Shown: positions 1 through 9,129 of the stretch, one piece after another
How the letters are laid out: each line of letters opens with the position of its first letter
Numbering within the stretch: the stretch's first letter is position 1
Origin: Bacteroidales bacterium
GTDB lineage: Bacteria; Bacteroidota; Bacteroidia; Bacteroidales; UBA932
Assembly: GCA_012839605.1 (NCBI GenBank)
Contig: DUNA01000078.1
Coordinates: 19,492 to 83,491, forward strand
DNA: 64,000 nucleotides
Reading direction: 5' to 3'
Translations under genes and position numbers: made by a program
The notes under the pieces: model-generated
Told to the model about the DNA's origin: nothing
The model's database searches: none
What the model saw: the letters and a program-made list of their open reading frames with translations, nothing else

Positions 1-1
1 A

Positions 2-1585
2 GCTGCTTATTTAGGAAGGCCTATGCAGAAGTATGCAGCCTTTCTGAGAACTTCAGGACAATGGACTGTTTTGGACGGTTTTATCTCTGACAATCAATTG
101 CAGGCAGACGGATACACCTGGGTACATTCCGGAGGAGAACAATTTTTCTCTATCATGCGGGAGCAGCAACCGCAAAAATGGATGGCACAAGAGGTGCTTC
201 CGGCAACAACATTGGCGGGACTGTCTATAGCAGTATCTGATGTTTCGTTGTTTGTTCAATCTATGGCTACCTACAGAGAGTTTAGGAAAAGCAACAAAGT
301 AAGACCCGACAAAGAGAAGGTAGAATGGTTTGATTTGTTGTATCCTACAGAAGTATCCTTGGCGTGCGTTCCTTTTAGAGGTAGTTATCATTGGGTTTCC
401 ATTATTCACTCAAGATACATACAGCAAGCAAAAATTCAGTTTGCATTATTAAACATACAAGAGGAAAACAAAGTGATGGAAAACCCGCTTCCCAATGTGT
501 TATCCGAAGTTTTTGGAACTGTATTTGACTTGTGTCCTGACTCTCATTATTGTTATCAAGGATCTTTCATTCTTATGGGGGATAAGGACTTGCTTGCCGA
601 TCTTCTGCGACGCAATCAATTAGGAAATTCACATTCACTATCAGATGCCATACAACAGACAAAAACTTTTAAAGGAGTCATGAACACGTCCGGTTTGACG
701 TTGTTTTTGCAATTGTCCTCCGGTGCGGATCCTATTTTGCCGCTTTTGGATAAAAGGTATGTGAAGCATATGGATGCGGTAAGAAAATATAATGCTCAAT
801 ATGCATTTCTTCAATTTTCGTCCTTGGAGGATAGGATGTATGCACACATGGCTGTTTATGGAGATTCTTTGGAAGTGTCTCCGCTTGTACCACGGCGTCG
901 TGAACTGAGGTTGCGATCTGTACCAAAACAAGACTCTTTGGTTAAGGAGAAACCTCCTTATAAGGTGTTAAATCACTATACCGGTAAAGAGAACGAACTG
1001 TTCCAATCTCCCTGGCCGGAATGCAGACTCATTCTTAGAGATTACACAGGCAAAGTGTTGTGGGAAAAAACTATGGAAGGACCTGTGCAAGATAAAGTAG
1101 TGCAGATTGATTTTCTAAAAAACAACAAATTGCAGATGCTGTTTGCCATAGGCAACAGGATGTACCTGATTGATCGCTTGGGACGTAACGTAAATCCTTA
1201 TCCAAGAGTATATCCAACAAGCATCTTGTATGGACCGTATGTATTTGATGTGAAAAGAAACAAGGAGTATGTCTTTTTGTTAGTTCATCAAGACAACAAG
1301 TTGGGATGTTACAACAAACAAGGCTTGCCGTTGGCGGAGTGGGAAGCATTGACGCTTCCCGGATTCCTTACAGGAGAGCCTAAATACGTATCGGGGGGAA
1401 GAAAAGGGTATTGGGTTGTTTACACAGACAGCCAAACGTTGATTTTGTCTGTAACGGGGCAGGTTTGTGCTGTGGCTTCTTACAAAGATTGTCTTGATCC
1501 GCGTGTTGAAGTGAACATTGTAGAAGAATATGAGCTGCACGGCACAACTATTGAAGGGAAACCTATAACATTACAATTGCAATGA
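2..1585 (+). CDS. DUF3352-like hypothetical protein, 5' end outside window
   Basis: The reading frame is open from the first full codon (position 2) to the stop at 1583-1585, so the start probably lies upstream; the first ATG in the window is at 23, giving 520 residues from there. No catalytic motif, signal peptide or membrane segment is visible in the part present. The general character (a long, mostly beta-rich protein with residues such as FGTVFDLCPDSHYCYQGSF near 165-185) resembles Bacteroidota DUF3352-type proteins of unknown function, but this is recognition by style only. It is followed after 4 bp by the DUF4834 gene and the ABC exporter, so it probably belongs to the same transcript. 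Function unknown. Confidence 0.6.
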   Translation, partial: AAYLGRPMQKYAAFLRTSGQWTVLDGFISDNQLQADGYTWVHSGGEQFFSIMREQQPQKWMAQEVLPATTLAGLSIAVSDVSLFVQSMATYREFRKSNKVRPDKEKVEWFDLLYPTEVSLACVPFRGSYHWVSIIHSRYIQQAKIQFALLNIQEENKVMENPLPNVLSEVFGTVFDLCPDSHYCYQGSFILMGDKDLLADLLRRNQLGNSHSLSDAIQQTKTFKGVMNTSGLTLFLQLSSGADPILPLLDKRYVKHMDAVRKYNAQYAFLQFSSLEDRMYAHMAVYGDSLEVSPLVPRRRELRLRSVPKQDSLVKEKPPYKVLNHYTGKENELFQSPWPECRLILRDYTGKVLWEKTMEGPVQDKVVQIDFLKNNKLQMLFAIGNRMYLIDRLGRNVNPYPRVYPTSILYGPYVFDVKRNKEYVFLLVHQDNKLGCYNKQGLPLAEWEALTLPGFLTGEPKYVSGGRKGYWVVYTDSQTLILSVTGQVCAVASYKDCLDPRVEVNIVEEYELHGTTIEGKPITLQLQ

Positions 1586-1589
1586 AAAA

Positions 1590-1796
1590 ATGAACATTCT
1601 TATTATATTGTTTTCGCTTCTGGTTGTTTATTTTATTATGCGCCTGGCTCCCATATTGCTTTCCATGCGAATAAACAAGATGTTTAAAAAGCATAAAAAC
1701 TCGACAAACAGGGTGCATAAGAAGCCGTCAAAGGAAAAGATTATTGGCAAACAAGTAGGAGAGTACGTGGATTTTGAAGAAGTTGAAGATTCATGA
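1590..1796 (+). CDS. DUF4834 family small membrane protein
   Basis: A 68-residue protein with one N-terminal hydrophobic segment (about residues 2-25) followed by a short basic region containing MFKKHKN and an acidic C-terminus (DFEEVEDS). This arrangement and size fit DUF4834, a small Bacteroidota family of unknown function with one membrane anchor and a charged cytoplasmic tail. The stop codon overlaps the start of the ABC exporter gene by 4 bp (ATGA), so the two are very likely translationally coupled. Inference: an accessory protein of the envelope. Nothing in the sequence shows more. Confidence 0.7.
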   Translation: MNILIILFSLLVVYFIMRLAPILLSMRINKMFKKHKNSTNRVHKKPSKEKIIGKQVGEYVDFEEVEDS

Positions 1797-3625
1797 AACC
1801 TTTTCTGCGGATATTGGCTTATGGCAAGCCGTATGGAACGTACGGAATTGTCTATGTACTGCTTTCTCTGCTAGGAGTATTGTTTGGTATAGCCAATTAC
1901 GCATTGATTGCTCCGCTTTTAACAGTTTTGTTTGAACCTCATACTTTAGATGCTGTACCGGTCTTTCCCGAACGTGCATTCTCACTTACCTATATTGTGC
2001 AGTTGTTTACGTATTATTTAGTACGCATTAAACTAGACGAAGGTATTTTGATGGCGTTGTTGTACGTGTCTGTATGTCTCATCTTGGCCTCTTTGCTGTC
2101 TAATCTGATGTTGTATATGACACGGAGGATTTTAGTACATGTACAAACAAACTTGGTTAGAAACTTAAGAAACCATGTTTTTTCAGAAATTACCCGGATG
2201 CCTCCCGGGTATTTTAGCAGCCGTAGAAAAGGAGATATATTATCAGTTGCGTCAAGCGATTTGAATGAAGTACAATATTCTGTGGTAGGTACTTTTCACA
2301 TTTTATTCAGAGACCCGTTATTGGTTGTGGGATTTCTCACAGTGTTGTTTTATATGAGCCCGCGTCTTACGCTTGTAGCTTTGTTGACCTTACCTATATC
2401 TGTGTTCTGTATTGGAAGAATAACAAGGGCTTTGCGTTCGGGAGCTGAAGTGTCACAAAGGTTGTTAGGTAGGTTGCTCAGCCATTTTGAAGAGGCCGTA
2501 CATGGTGTCCGCATTATTAAGGCATTCAACGCTCGAGGGTATGTAAACGCCAGGTTTGACAGGGTAAATGAAGTCCATAGGAGAGAAACAAAAAAAATAC
2601 TCAACAAACAGGAGCTGGCTTCTCCATTGAGTGAGTTTCTGGGAATAACCATTGCAGCCGGAATCCTTTTTTATGGAGGATGGTTGCAAGTACAAGGAAA
2701 ACTGGGTATGGGCTGGCCTGCTTTCATAGTCTATATAGGTTTTTATTGGCGTGTTTTAGAACCGGCCAAATCCATTTCAAAGGCGTATGCGCTGGTACGC
2801 AAAGGCATGGTATCTGCTGACCGCATATTTCAATTGATAGATGTACCGGGACATCAACAAGAGAAGGAAGGAACCGTACCTATAGACACATTCAAAGAAT
2901 CTGTTGTGTATAAAAATGTATCTTTCAAATACGACCCAACCGGTCCCTATGTATTGCAAAACATAAATTTGAAAATACCTAAAGGGCAGGTTGTTGCATG
3001 GATAGGACCTTCCGGAGCCGGAAAAACCACAATGGCAGATTTGCTATCCGGGTTTTATGGTGTACAAGAGGGGGAAATTCTATTGGACGGTATCCAAATA
3101 CAAAAATACAGAAGAAAAGATTTGGCAAAACAAATAGGAGTCGTCACGCAGGAAGCCATCTTATTTAACGATACTGTTGCAAATAATATTACCTTTGGAT
3201 TGAAAAATGTTCCACAGGCAGACATAGAACAAGCTGCAAAAACAGCTAATGCTCATAATTTTATTATAGAGATGGAACACGGGTACTATACAAATATCGG
3301 CGATAGAGGAGATAAACTTTCAGGAGGCCAAAGACAAAGATTGGCTATAGCCCGTGCGGTGTTACGCAACCCCTCCCTTTTGATTTTAGATGAGGCTACC
3401 AGTTCTTTGGACCCGGAAAATGAAGCGTTGGTGCAAGAAGCTTTATCAGGTCTCATGAAAAACCGTACGACTATTGTTATAGCGCATAGGCTTTCTACCA
3501 TAAGAAATGCCGATAAGATAGTAGTATTTGATAAAGGCCGCATTGTGGAACAGGGAACGTATGACGAATTATTTAAAACCAACAATTATGAATCAGAACA
3601 TTTTGAAAACAAAGTCCTTGAATGA
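1793..3625 (+). CDS. ABC exporter, fused permease and ATPase, MsbA-like
   Basis: A 610-residue half-transporter. Residues 1-330 hold the membrane domain with about six hydrophobic segments; residues 360-600 hold the nucleotide-binding domain. Visible motifs are Walker A (GPSGAGKTT, near 406), the Q-loop (VVTQEAILF), the ABC signature LSGGQRQR and Walker B LLILDEATSSLD followed by the H-loop (IVIAHRLST). Such proteins work as homodimers in the inner membrane and export lipids or other hydrophobic substrates. MsbA, the lipid A flippase, is the closest well-known type, but the substrate cannot be read from sequence. It overlaps the upstream DUF4834 gene by 4 bp and the downstream acyl-CoA synthetase gene by 38 bp, which supports one operon. 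Confidence 0.9.
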   Translation: MKPFLRILAYGKPYGTYGIVYVLLSLLGVLFGIANYALIAPLLTVLFEPHTLDAVPVFPERAFSLTYIVQLFTYYLVRIKLDEGILMALLYVSVCLILASLLSNLMLYMTRRILVHVQTNLVRNLRNHVFSEITRMPPGYFSSRRKGDILSVASSDLNEVQYSVVGTFHILFRDPLLVVGFLTVLFYMSPRLTLVALLTLPISVFCIGRITRALRSGAEVSQRLLGRLLSHFEEAVHGVRIIKAFNARGYVNARFDRVNEVHRRETKKILNKQELASPLSEFLGITIAAGILFYGGWLQVQGKLGMGWPAFIVYIGFYWRVLEPAKSISKAYALVRKGMVSADRIFQLIDVPGHQQEKEGTVPIDTFKESVVYKNVSFKYDPTGPYVLQNINLKIPKGQVVAWIGPSGAGKTTMADLLSGFYGVQEGEILLDGIQIQKYRRKDLAKQIGVVTQEAILFNDTVANNITFGLKNVPQADIEQAAKTANAHNFIIEMEHGYYTNIGDRGDKLSGGQRQRLAIARAVLRNPSLLILDEATSSLDPENEALVQEALSGLMKNRTTIVIAHRLSTIRNADKIVVFDKGRIVEQGTYDELFKTNNYESEHFENKVLE

Positions 3626-5258
3626 GCTTTTTGAAAAAAGTTTTAAAAAGTATTGGGATTTCAAAGCTCTGACAGATTTTAAAGGAGACACCTTTTATTA
3701 CAGAGACGTAGCCATACGTATCAGAACCATTCACATGGGATTTGAGAAATGCGGTTTGAAGCAAGGAGATAAGGTAGCATTATGTGGAAGAAATCAGGCC
3801 CACTGGGCTATTGCATTTTTGGCGACTGTCACCTACGGTGCCGTTGTGGTACCTATCTTACATGAATTCAAGCCGGGAAACATCCACCACTTGGTAAACC
3901 ATTCGGACTCACGCATTTTCTTTGTGGGAGAACAAGTCTGGGAAAGTTTAAACGAGGCGGAAATGCCTAACTTAGAGGCCATTGTAGGGCTCAACAATTT
4001 TGATATTTTATATACTCCCGACCAAGAAATCACCGCCATCCGCAGAGGTCTTAACAAAGCTTTTATATCATTGTATAGAGAGGGGATGAAGCCGGATGAT
4101 GTCAGTTATTACAAGGACCAGCCGGAAGAATTGGCTTTGATTAACTACACAAGCGGCACAACGGGATTTTCTAAAGGAGTTATGCTACCGTATCGTTCTT
4201 TGTTATCCAATGTCCATTTTGCTTGGGAAGTCTTGCCGGAAGTAAGTAACGGAGCAAAAATAGTTTCTATGCTTCCCTCTGCACATATGTACGGTTTGAT
4301 GTTTGAACTGTTGTTTGAAATGACGAGTGGAGCGCATGTGCACTTTCTCACACGTGTACCTTCTCCCAAGGTCATTGCAGAAGCTTTCCAAAATGTGAAG
4401 CCAAAGGTCATTATTGCCGTTCCTATGATAATAGAGAAGATTTACAAACAAAAACTTCTTCCGCTTCTCAAACGACCTTCCATTAAAGTGATGTTGAGGA
4501 TGCCGTTTATAGATCAAAAAATCAAAAAACGAATTCATGACGAATTGGTAGAGGCTTTTGGTGGAGAGTTTATAGAAATCATTGTGGGTGGAGCTCCTTT
4601 AAACCACGAGGTAGAGCCTTTCCTCTGCAAAATCCGTTTGCCTTTCACCATAGGTTATGGGTTAACGGAATGCGGTCCTATTGTTACGTATGCGCCTTGG
4701 GATGAGAGGCCGCTTTTCTCTTGTGGAAGAGCTGCTCCTAGGATGGAAATTCGTATAGATTCACCGGATCCTGAGAATATACCCGGTGATATTCAGTTGA
4801 GGGGAGATAATGTTATGTTGGGGTATTATAAAAAATCAGAGGCTACAAAGCAGACTTTCACTGAAGACGGATGGTTTAAAACGGGCGATTTGGGTACCAT
4901 GGACAAAAACGGGTACCTCTTTATTAAAGGACGTTCTAAAACCATGATTCTGGGACCGAGCGGTCAAAATATTTATCCGGAAGAAATAGAGAGTTCCATA
5001 AACAACATGTCTTACGTTAATGAAAGTTTGGTTATTATGGAAGACGGGCTGTTGGTAGCACTTGTCTACCCTGACTTTGAGAAAGCAGCTGCTGATGGGT
5101 TGCCTGATACGGCTATGGAAGCTACCATGGAATCTTTACGTGATCAAATCAATTTGGAATTGCCCAAATATTCTCAAATTTCCAAAATAAAAATTGTTCC
5201 GGAAGAGTTTGAAAAAACTCCTAAAAGAAGCATCAAACGTTTTCTGTATAATGGATAA
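3588..5258 (+). CDS. AMP-dependent synthetase, long-chain acyl-CoA ligase type
   Basis: A 556-residue member of the adenylate-forming superfamily. The phosphate-binding motif YTSGTTGFSKGV lies near residue 185, the YGLTECGP motif near 356 and the adenylate-binding GWFKTGDLG near 428, followed by the hinge region GRSKTMI. This pattern fits fatty-acid:CoA ligases (ATP + fatty acid + CoA to acyl-CoA + AMP + PPi). The ATG at 3588 was chosen because the family sequence starts there (MNQNILKTKSLNELFEKS); the frame is open further upstream but only as overlap with the exporter. It overlaps that gene by 38 bp and the dCMP deaminase by 8 bp. Likely role: activation of exogenous or recycled fatty acids. 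Confidence 0.9.
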   Translation: MNQNILKTKSLNELFEKSFKKYWDFKALTDFKGDTFYYRDVAIRIRTIHMGFEKCGLKQGDKVALCGRNQAHWAIAFLATVTYGAVVVPILHEFKPGNIHHLVNHSDSRIFFVGEQVWESLNEAEMPNLEAIVGLNNFDILYTPDQEITAIRRGLNKAFISLYREGMKPDDVSYYKDQPEELALINYTSGTTGFSKGVMLPYRSLLSNVHFAWEVLPEVSNGAKIVSMLPSAHMYGLMFELLFEMTSGAHVHFLTRVPSPKVIAEAFQNVKPKVIIAVPMIIEKIYKQKLLPLLKRPSIKVMLRMPFIDQKIKKRIHDELVEAFGGEFIEIIVGGAPLNHEVEPFLCKIRLPFTIGYGLTECGPIVTYAPWDERPLFSCGRAAPRMEIRIDSPDPENIPGDIQLRGDNVMLGYYKKSEATKQTFTEDGWFKTGDLGTMDKNGYLFIKGRSKTMILGPSGQNIYPEEIESSINNMSYVNESLVIMEDGLLVALVYPDFEKAAADGLPDTAMEATMESLRDQINLELPKYSQISKIKIVPEEFEKTPKRSIKRFLYNG

Positions 5259-5661
5259 ACAAAAACAATTCGATCTCCATTACCTTGAGATGGCGCGCAT
5301 CTGGGCTCGTAATTCCTATTGTGAAAGAAGAAAAGTAGGTGCACTTATGGTGAAGGACCGGATGATTATATCGGACGGTTACAATGGCACTCCGCGCGGT
5401 TTTGAAAACATCTGTGAAGATGAAAAAGGGGGGACAAAGCCTTATGTTCTTCATGCCGAGGCAAATGCTATAACAAAGGTAGCCCGTAGTAACAACAGCA
5501 GTGAAGGTGCGACTATTTATATTACGGCTTCGCCATGCATAGAGTGCGCTAAATTGATTATTCAATCGGGGATTGTACGTGTAGTGTATAGCGATGATTA
5601 CAGGCTGCAAGACGGTATAGAGCTTTTGAAAAGAGCCGGTATAGAGGTAGATAAGTATTAA
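5251..5661 (+). CDS. dCMP deaminase family protein
   Basis: A 136-residue zinc-dependent deaminase. The zinc and catalytic motif HAEANAI (His and Glu) is followed by the second zinc motif PCIEC; both are in the spacing normal for dCMP and cytidine deaminases. The N-terminal part SYCERRKVGALMV is typical of the ComEB/dCMP deaminase branch. The likely reaction is dCMP to dUMP, feeding thymidylate synthesis; a deaminase with another nucleotide substrate is possible. The ATG at 5251 overlaps the stop of the acyl-CoA ligase gene (ATGGATAA), and the next gene follows after 7 bp. Confidence 0.9.
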   Translation: MDKQKQFDLHYLEMARIWARNSYCERRKVGALMVKDRMIISDGYNGTPRGFENICEDEKGGTKPYVLHAEANAITKVARSNNSSEGATIYITASPCIECAKLIIQSGIVRVVYSDDYRLQDGIELLKRAGIEVDKY

Positions 5662-5668
5662 GAGTGTT

Positions 5669-7342
5669 ATGGACAATCGCCAAGGAATAAGGAAAACCGG
5701 TATAGTCGTTTTGGTTGTTTTGTGTGCTCTGCTTGTTGCAGTAGCTCTGCGATGGGGGGCATATACAAAAAGAAATAAACAAAAAGGACAGTTGGGCAAG
5801 GAGTGGACAAAACTGGAACTCATCTTGAACCAGATTCAACACAATTACGTAGATTCGGTAGATGTAGCCGCTTTTATTGAAAAAACAGTTCCGGGTATTT
5901 TGGAAGAGCTGGATCCCCATTCCATATATTTACCTCCTGAAGAATTGCGTTCTGCAGACGAAGAATTGCGGGGTAATATTGAAGGGATTGGTATTGTTTT
6001 TAACGTTCCGGAAGATACAGCCACTGTAATCAATGTGGTAGTGGGAGGTCCTTCGGAGAAAATGGGTCTTCAGGCAGGAGATAAGATTATACAAATAGGA
6101 GAAAAAACAGTAGCCGGAGTAAAGATTCCTCAAGACTCTATTGTCAAGCTGCTCAAAGGTCCTAAGGGCACACAGGTAGATGTGAAAATCAAACGGTTTG
6201 GAGAAAAAGACCTTATTCTCTTTTCAATAATACGGGACAAAATACCTGTGCATAGTGTAGATGTGGCTTATATGGTAGATTCAATCACGGGCTATATCAA
6301 ATTGTCACGTTTTGCCATGACAAGCTACGCAGAAATTCTAGGAGCATTAGCAGATTTGACGAAAGCTGGGATGAAACAGTTGGTGTTCGATCTTAGGGAC
6401 AATACAGGAGGATACTTGGATCAGGCGTTGAGGATAGCCGGAGAATTTTTGGATGAAAACAAATTGGTTGTATATACAGAAGGAGTTCATAGAAAAAGGC
6501 AAGATTTTCACACAAGAAAAAGAGGTCTTTGCTACAACATGCCATTGGCATTGTTGATCAATGAAGCTTCAGCCTCTTCCTCGGAAATTATGGCAGGTGC
6601 TCTTCAAGATAACGACAGGGGAATCATAGTAGGAAGGCGATCGTACGGGAAGGGCTTGGTCCAGGAACCTGTATATTTTTCGGATAATTCCGGATTGAGA
6701 ATTACAGTAGCGCGTTTTTATACTCCTTTAGGCAGGTCTATTCAAAAACCTTACGGTAGCAACTCAAAAGAATATGCTTATGACTTGTTGGAAAGATACC
6801 GGCATGGGGAATTGTTGGAAGAAGATTCCATCCCTAAAAACGATTCGCTCAAGTATGTAACTGCAGCGGGTAAGGTACTTTACGGAGGAGGAGGGATTAT
6901 CCCGGATGTGTTTGTTCCATTAGACACAACGAAAGTAAACGATTTGTATGTTCGTGTTACAAGACAAAACTTACCCATACGGTTTAGCATGGATTTTGCG
7001 GACAGAAATAGAAAACAACTTTCAGCTATAGATGCATTTGAAGGACTGGAGCGGTTTTTTGAGACGCACGGACCTGAAAAAGAGTTTATAGCCTATGTGC
7101 AAAGGCAAGGTATACCTTTTGACAGGCTGCAATGGATGGAATGCGGAGACATTATCATGACACAAATCAAAGCATACGTTGGCAGGAACACTTCTTTGGA
7201 AGACAAAGGGTTCTATCCGTATTTGGGCAGAATCGATAATGTGTTGGAAAAAGCGCTTAACGTCTTGAACGAACAGTTAGTAACCGAATTGTCTCAGACG
7301 GGATCGGCTCTCCCTCCAATTGGGGAGTACTTTGACAAATAA
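5669..7342 (+). CDS. Carboxy-terminal processing peptidase, S41 family
   Basis: A 557-residue periplasmic serine protease. An N-terminal signal anchor (about residues 10-27) is followed by a PDZ domain (about 85-170) and the S41 protease core. The catalytic Ser303 lies in NEASASSSEI and Lys328 in SYGKGLVQ, spaced 25 residues apart as in E. coli Prc (Ser430/Lys455). C-terminal processing proteases trim or degrade periplasmic and lipoprotein substrates. After the protease core there is about 200 residues of extra C-terminal sequence, as is common in Bacteroidota. The last 66 bp overlap the 3' end of era on the opposite strand. Confidence 0.92.
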   Translation: MDNRQGIRKTGIVVLVVLCALLVAVALRWGAYTKRNKQKGQLGKEWTKLELILNQIQHNYVDSVDVAAFIEKTVPGILEELDPHSIYLPPEELRSADEELRGNIEGIGIVFNVPEDTATVINVVVGGPSEKMGLQAGDKIIQIGEKTVAGVKIPQDSIVKLLKGPKGTQVDVKIKRFGEKDLILFSIIRDKIPVHSVDVAYMVDSITGYIKLSRFAMTSYAEILGALADLTKAGMKQLVFDLRDNTGGYLDQALRIAGEFLDENKLVVYTEGVHRKRQDFHTRKRGLCYNMPLALLINEASASSSEIMAGALQDNDRGIIVGRRSYGKGLVQEPVYFSDNSGLRITVARFYTPLGRSIQKPYGSNSKEYAYDLLERYRHGELLEEDSIPKNDSLKYVTAAGKVLYGGGGIIPDVFVPLDTTKVNDLYVRVTRQNLPIRFSMDFADRNRKQLSAIDAFEGLERFFETHGPEKEFIAYVQRQGIPFDRLQWMECGDIIMTQIKAYVGRNTSLEDKGFYPYLGRIDNVLEKALNVLNEQLVTELSQTGSALPPIGEYFDK

Positions 7343-8152
7343 TTCCAAGTACACTTTTTTCTGAAAGAATTCCTCCATATCCAAGCGAGCTTGGGTTCCC
7401 GTTTTTTTCAAAGCCGCACCCTTTTTTCCTATAAGGATTCCTTTTTGTGAATCGCGCATGACATATATGACGGCTTGGATGTGATACCTGTCCGGTGTTT
7501 CTTTGAAATCCTCTATTTCTACTTCTGTACAATACGGTACTTCTTGTGCATAATTGAGGAAGATTTTTTCACGTATGATTTCCGAGGCAAAAAAGCGAAG
7601 GCTTTTATCTGTCAACCGATCTTTTTCAAACCAGGGCGGGGCGGGCGGCAGGTGGTCTAAAACATGTTGTAGAAGAGAATCCAAGTTGAAGCCTTCTAAA
7701 GCACTTATGGGATAAATCCCGGCCTTCGGCAGCAAAGCCTGCCATTGAGACATCAGTTCTCGTACTTCGTCTTCAGAGCTTTTGTCAATTTTATTTAAGG
7801 CAACCAAAACAGGCACCTCTATCATAGACAATTTTTCAATATAAGATGGATTTTTTTGCATCTTTTCTACCACATCTGTCACGTACAGAATAATATCTGC
7901 ATCAACAAGAGCGGCATCTACAAATTGCATCATGTTTTTTTGGAGCAAATAGTGAGGACGAATGATTCCCGGGGTATCTGAGTATACAATTTGGTAATTG
8001 GGGCCGTTCACAATGCCCATGATACGATGGCGCGTAGTTTGGGCTTTAGACGTGATGATGGATAATTTTTCACCTACCAGGGCATTCATCAATGTAGATT
8101 TACCCACATTGGGATTTCCAATAATATTTACAAATCCTGCTTTGTGTGTCAT
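7277..8152 (-). CDS. era: GTPase Era
   Basis: A 291-residue protein with the G1 motif GNPNVGKST near residue 12, G3 DTPG and G4 NKID in the GTPase domain, and a C-terminal KH domain with the expected IGKKGAALKKTG loop near 243. Era binds 16S rRNA and helps 30S subunit maturation. Its normal C-terminal ending (WR...LRQFGY) is intact, so the 66-bp tail-to-tail overlap with the protease gene is real rather than a start or stop error. The start overlaps the stop of the pseudouridine synthase gene by 4 bp, so the two are co-transcribed as rluB-era. Confidence 0.96.
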   Translation of the reverse strand: MTHKAGFVNIIGNPNVGKSTLMNALVGEKLSIITSKAQTTRHRIMGIVNGPNYQIVYSDTPGIIRPHYLLQKNMMQFVDAALVDADIILYVTDVVEKMQKNPSYIEKLSMIEVPVLVALNKIDKSSEDEVRELMSQWQALLPKAGIYPISALEGFNLDSLLQHVLDHLPPAPPWFEKDRLTDKSLRFFASEIIREKIFLNYAQEVPYCTEVEIEDFKETPDRYHIQAVIYVMRDSQKGILIGKKGAALKKTGTQARLDMEEFFQKKVYLELFVKVLPNWRESRSRLRQFGY

Positions 8153-9078
8153 TGATAGAAACCCGACTTCAGTTTGTTTATCTCTTCATTTGTGAGGTAA
8201 CGCCATTGTCCACGTTCCAGCCCTTTCTTTGTAAGACCGGCAAAATAGACTCTGTCCAGCTTTTTGACTTTGTATCCTAGCGATTCAAAAAGCCGGCGGA
8301 CAATTCTGTTTTTCCCCGAGTGGATTTCCACTCCAACATCTTTCTCACTATCGTTTATATACGATATCGCATCTACGTGCATGGGACCGTCTTCCAGTTT
8401 GACTCCTTGAACCAATTTTTCCATATCGGATTTTTTTAGCCTTTTGTCTAACTGTACTTGGTAAATCTTCTTCTTGTTGTAGGAGGGATGCGTGAGCTTT
8501 TCTGTGAGTGCACCGTCGTTTGTAAACAACAATACTCCTGTGGAATTTTTATCAAGTCTGCCTACGGGAAAGACTCGTTGCGTACATTGTCCGGCTATTA
8601 AATCCATGACCGTATTGTCCGCATGCTTGTCTTTCATAGTAGTAACGTATCCTTTGGGCTTATTCATTACAAGGTACGTTGTAGCTTCCGGATTTATCCG
8701 CTGTCCGTTTAAACGCACATCATCCGATATGTGCACTTTCACGCCAAGCCTTGTTTCTGTTTTTCCATTCACGGTAATCAGTCCTGTTTCTATGAAGACA
8801 TCTGCTTCTCTACGAGAACATATACCGGAGTTGGCAATAAATCTGTTCAATCTGATTTCACCCGGAACTTTTGGTTGCTTAGATAAAGGAGCGTGGCTGT
8901 CTTTACGGTGAGGTCTGTCTGCTCTATAAAGGCCTTCGCGATGAGGTTTTTGTGGGCCGCTTCCACCATCCCGGCGGATTTGTTTATGGCCTGTTTCCTT
9001 TTGGTACTGGGTTGTTATGCGTTTTCGTTTGGGACGCCCTTGGTTCCCTTTACCACCGGAATCGTTGTTTGTTTGCAT
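8149..9078 (-). CDS. rluB: 23S rRNA pseudouridine synthase, RluB/RsuA type, with basic N-terminal extension
   Basis: A 309-residue protein. The first 75 or so residues are rich in Lys, Arg, Gly and His and have no recognisable fold. Residues about 76-125 form an S4 RNA-binding domain (RLNRFIANSGICSRREAD). The pseudouridine synthase domain follows, with the catalytic Asp in the motif GRLDKNSTG. RluB and RsuA isomerise a specific uridine in rRNA. The basic N-terminal extension is common in Bacteroidota homologues and may bind RNA without sequence specificity (inference). It lies upstream of era with a 4-bp overlap and has a good promoter box at 9098-9105. Confidence 0.9.
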   Translation of the reverse strand: MQTNNDSGGKGNQGRPKRKRITTQYQKETGHKQIRRDGGSGPQKPHREGLYRADRPHRKDSHAPLSKQPKVPGEIRLNRFIANSGICSRREADVFIETGLITVNGKTETRLGVKVHISDDVRLNGQRINPEATTYLVMNKPKGYVTTMKDKHADNTVMDLIAGQCTQRVFPVGRLDKNSTGVLLFTNDGALTEKLTHPSYNKKKIYQVQLDKRLKKSDMEKLVQGVKLEDGPMHVDAISYINDSEKDVGVEIHSGKNRIVRRLFESLGYKVKKLDRVYFAGLTKKGLERGQWRYLTNEEINKLKSGFYQ

Positions 9079-9097
9079 TTTTACATCTTATGGGCCA

Positions 9098-9105
9098 CAA
9101 ATGTA
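9098..9105 (-). promoter_or_regulatory. Putative -7 promoter box of rluB-era
   Basis: On the minus strand the sequence reads TACATTTG, an exact match to the Bacteroidetes TAnnTTTG element, ending 19 bp before the rluB start codon. No clear -33 TTTG partner was found. Position and match support a promoter; transcription start would be about 4-6 nt downstream. Confidence 0.45.
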
Positions 9106-9129
9106 CGTGAAATTTCTTAATATTGCATT

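Noticed and set aside
9118..9125. TAATATTG as promoter box of the MacB-like permease gene
   Set aside because: One mismatch to TAnnTTTG and only 4 bp from the ATG; too weak to list.
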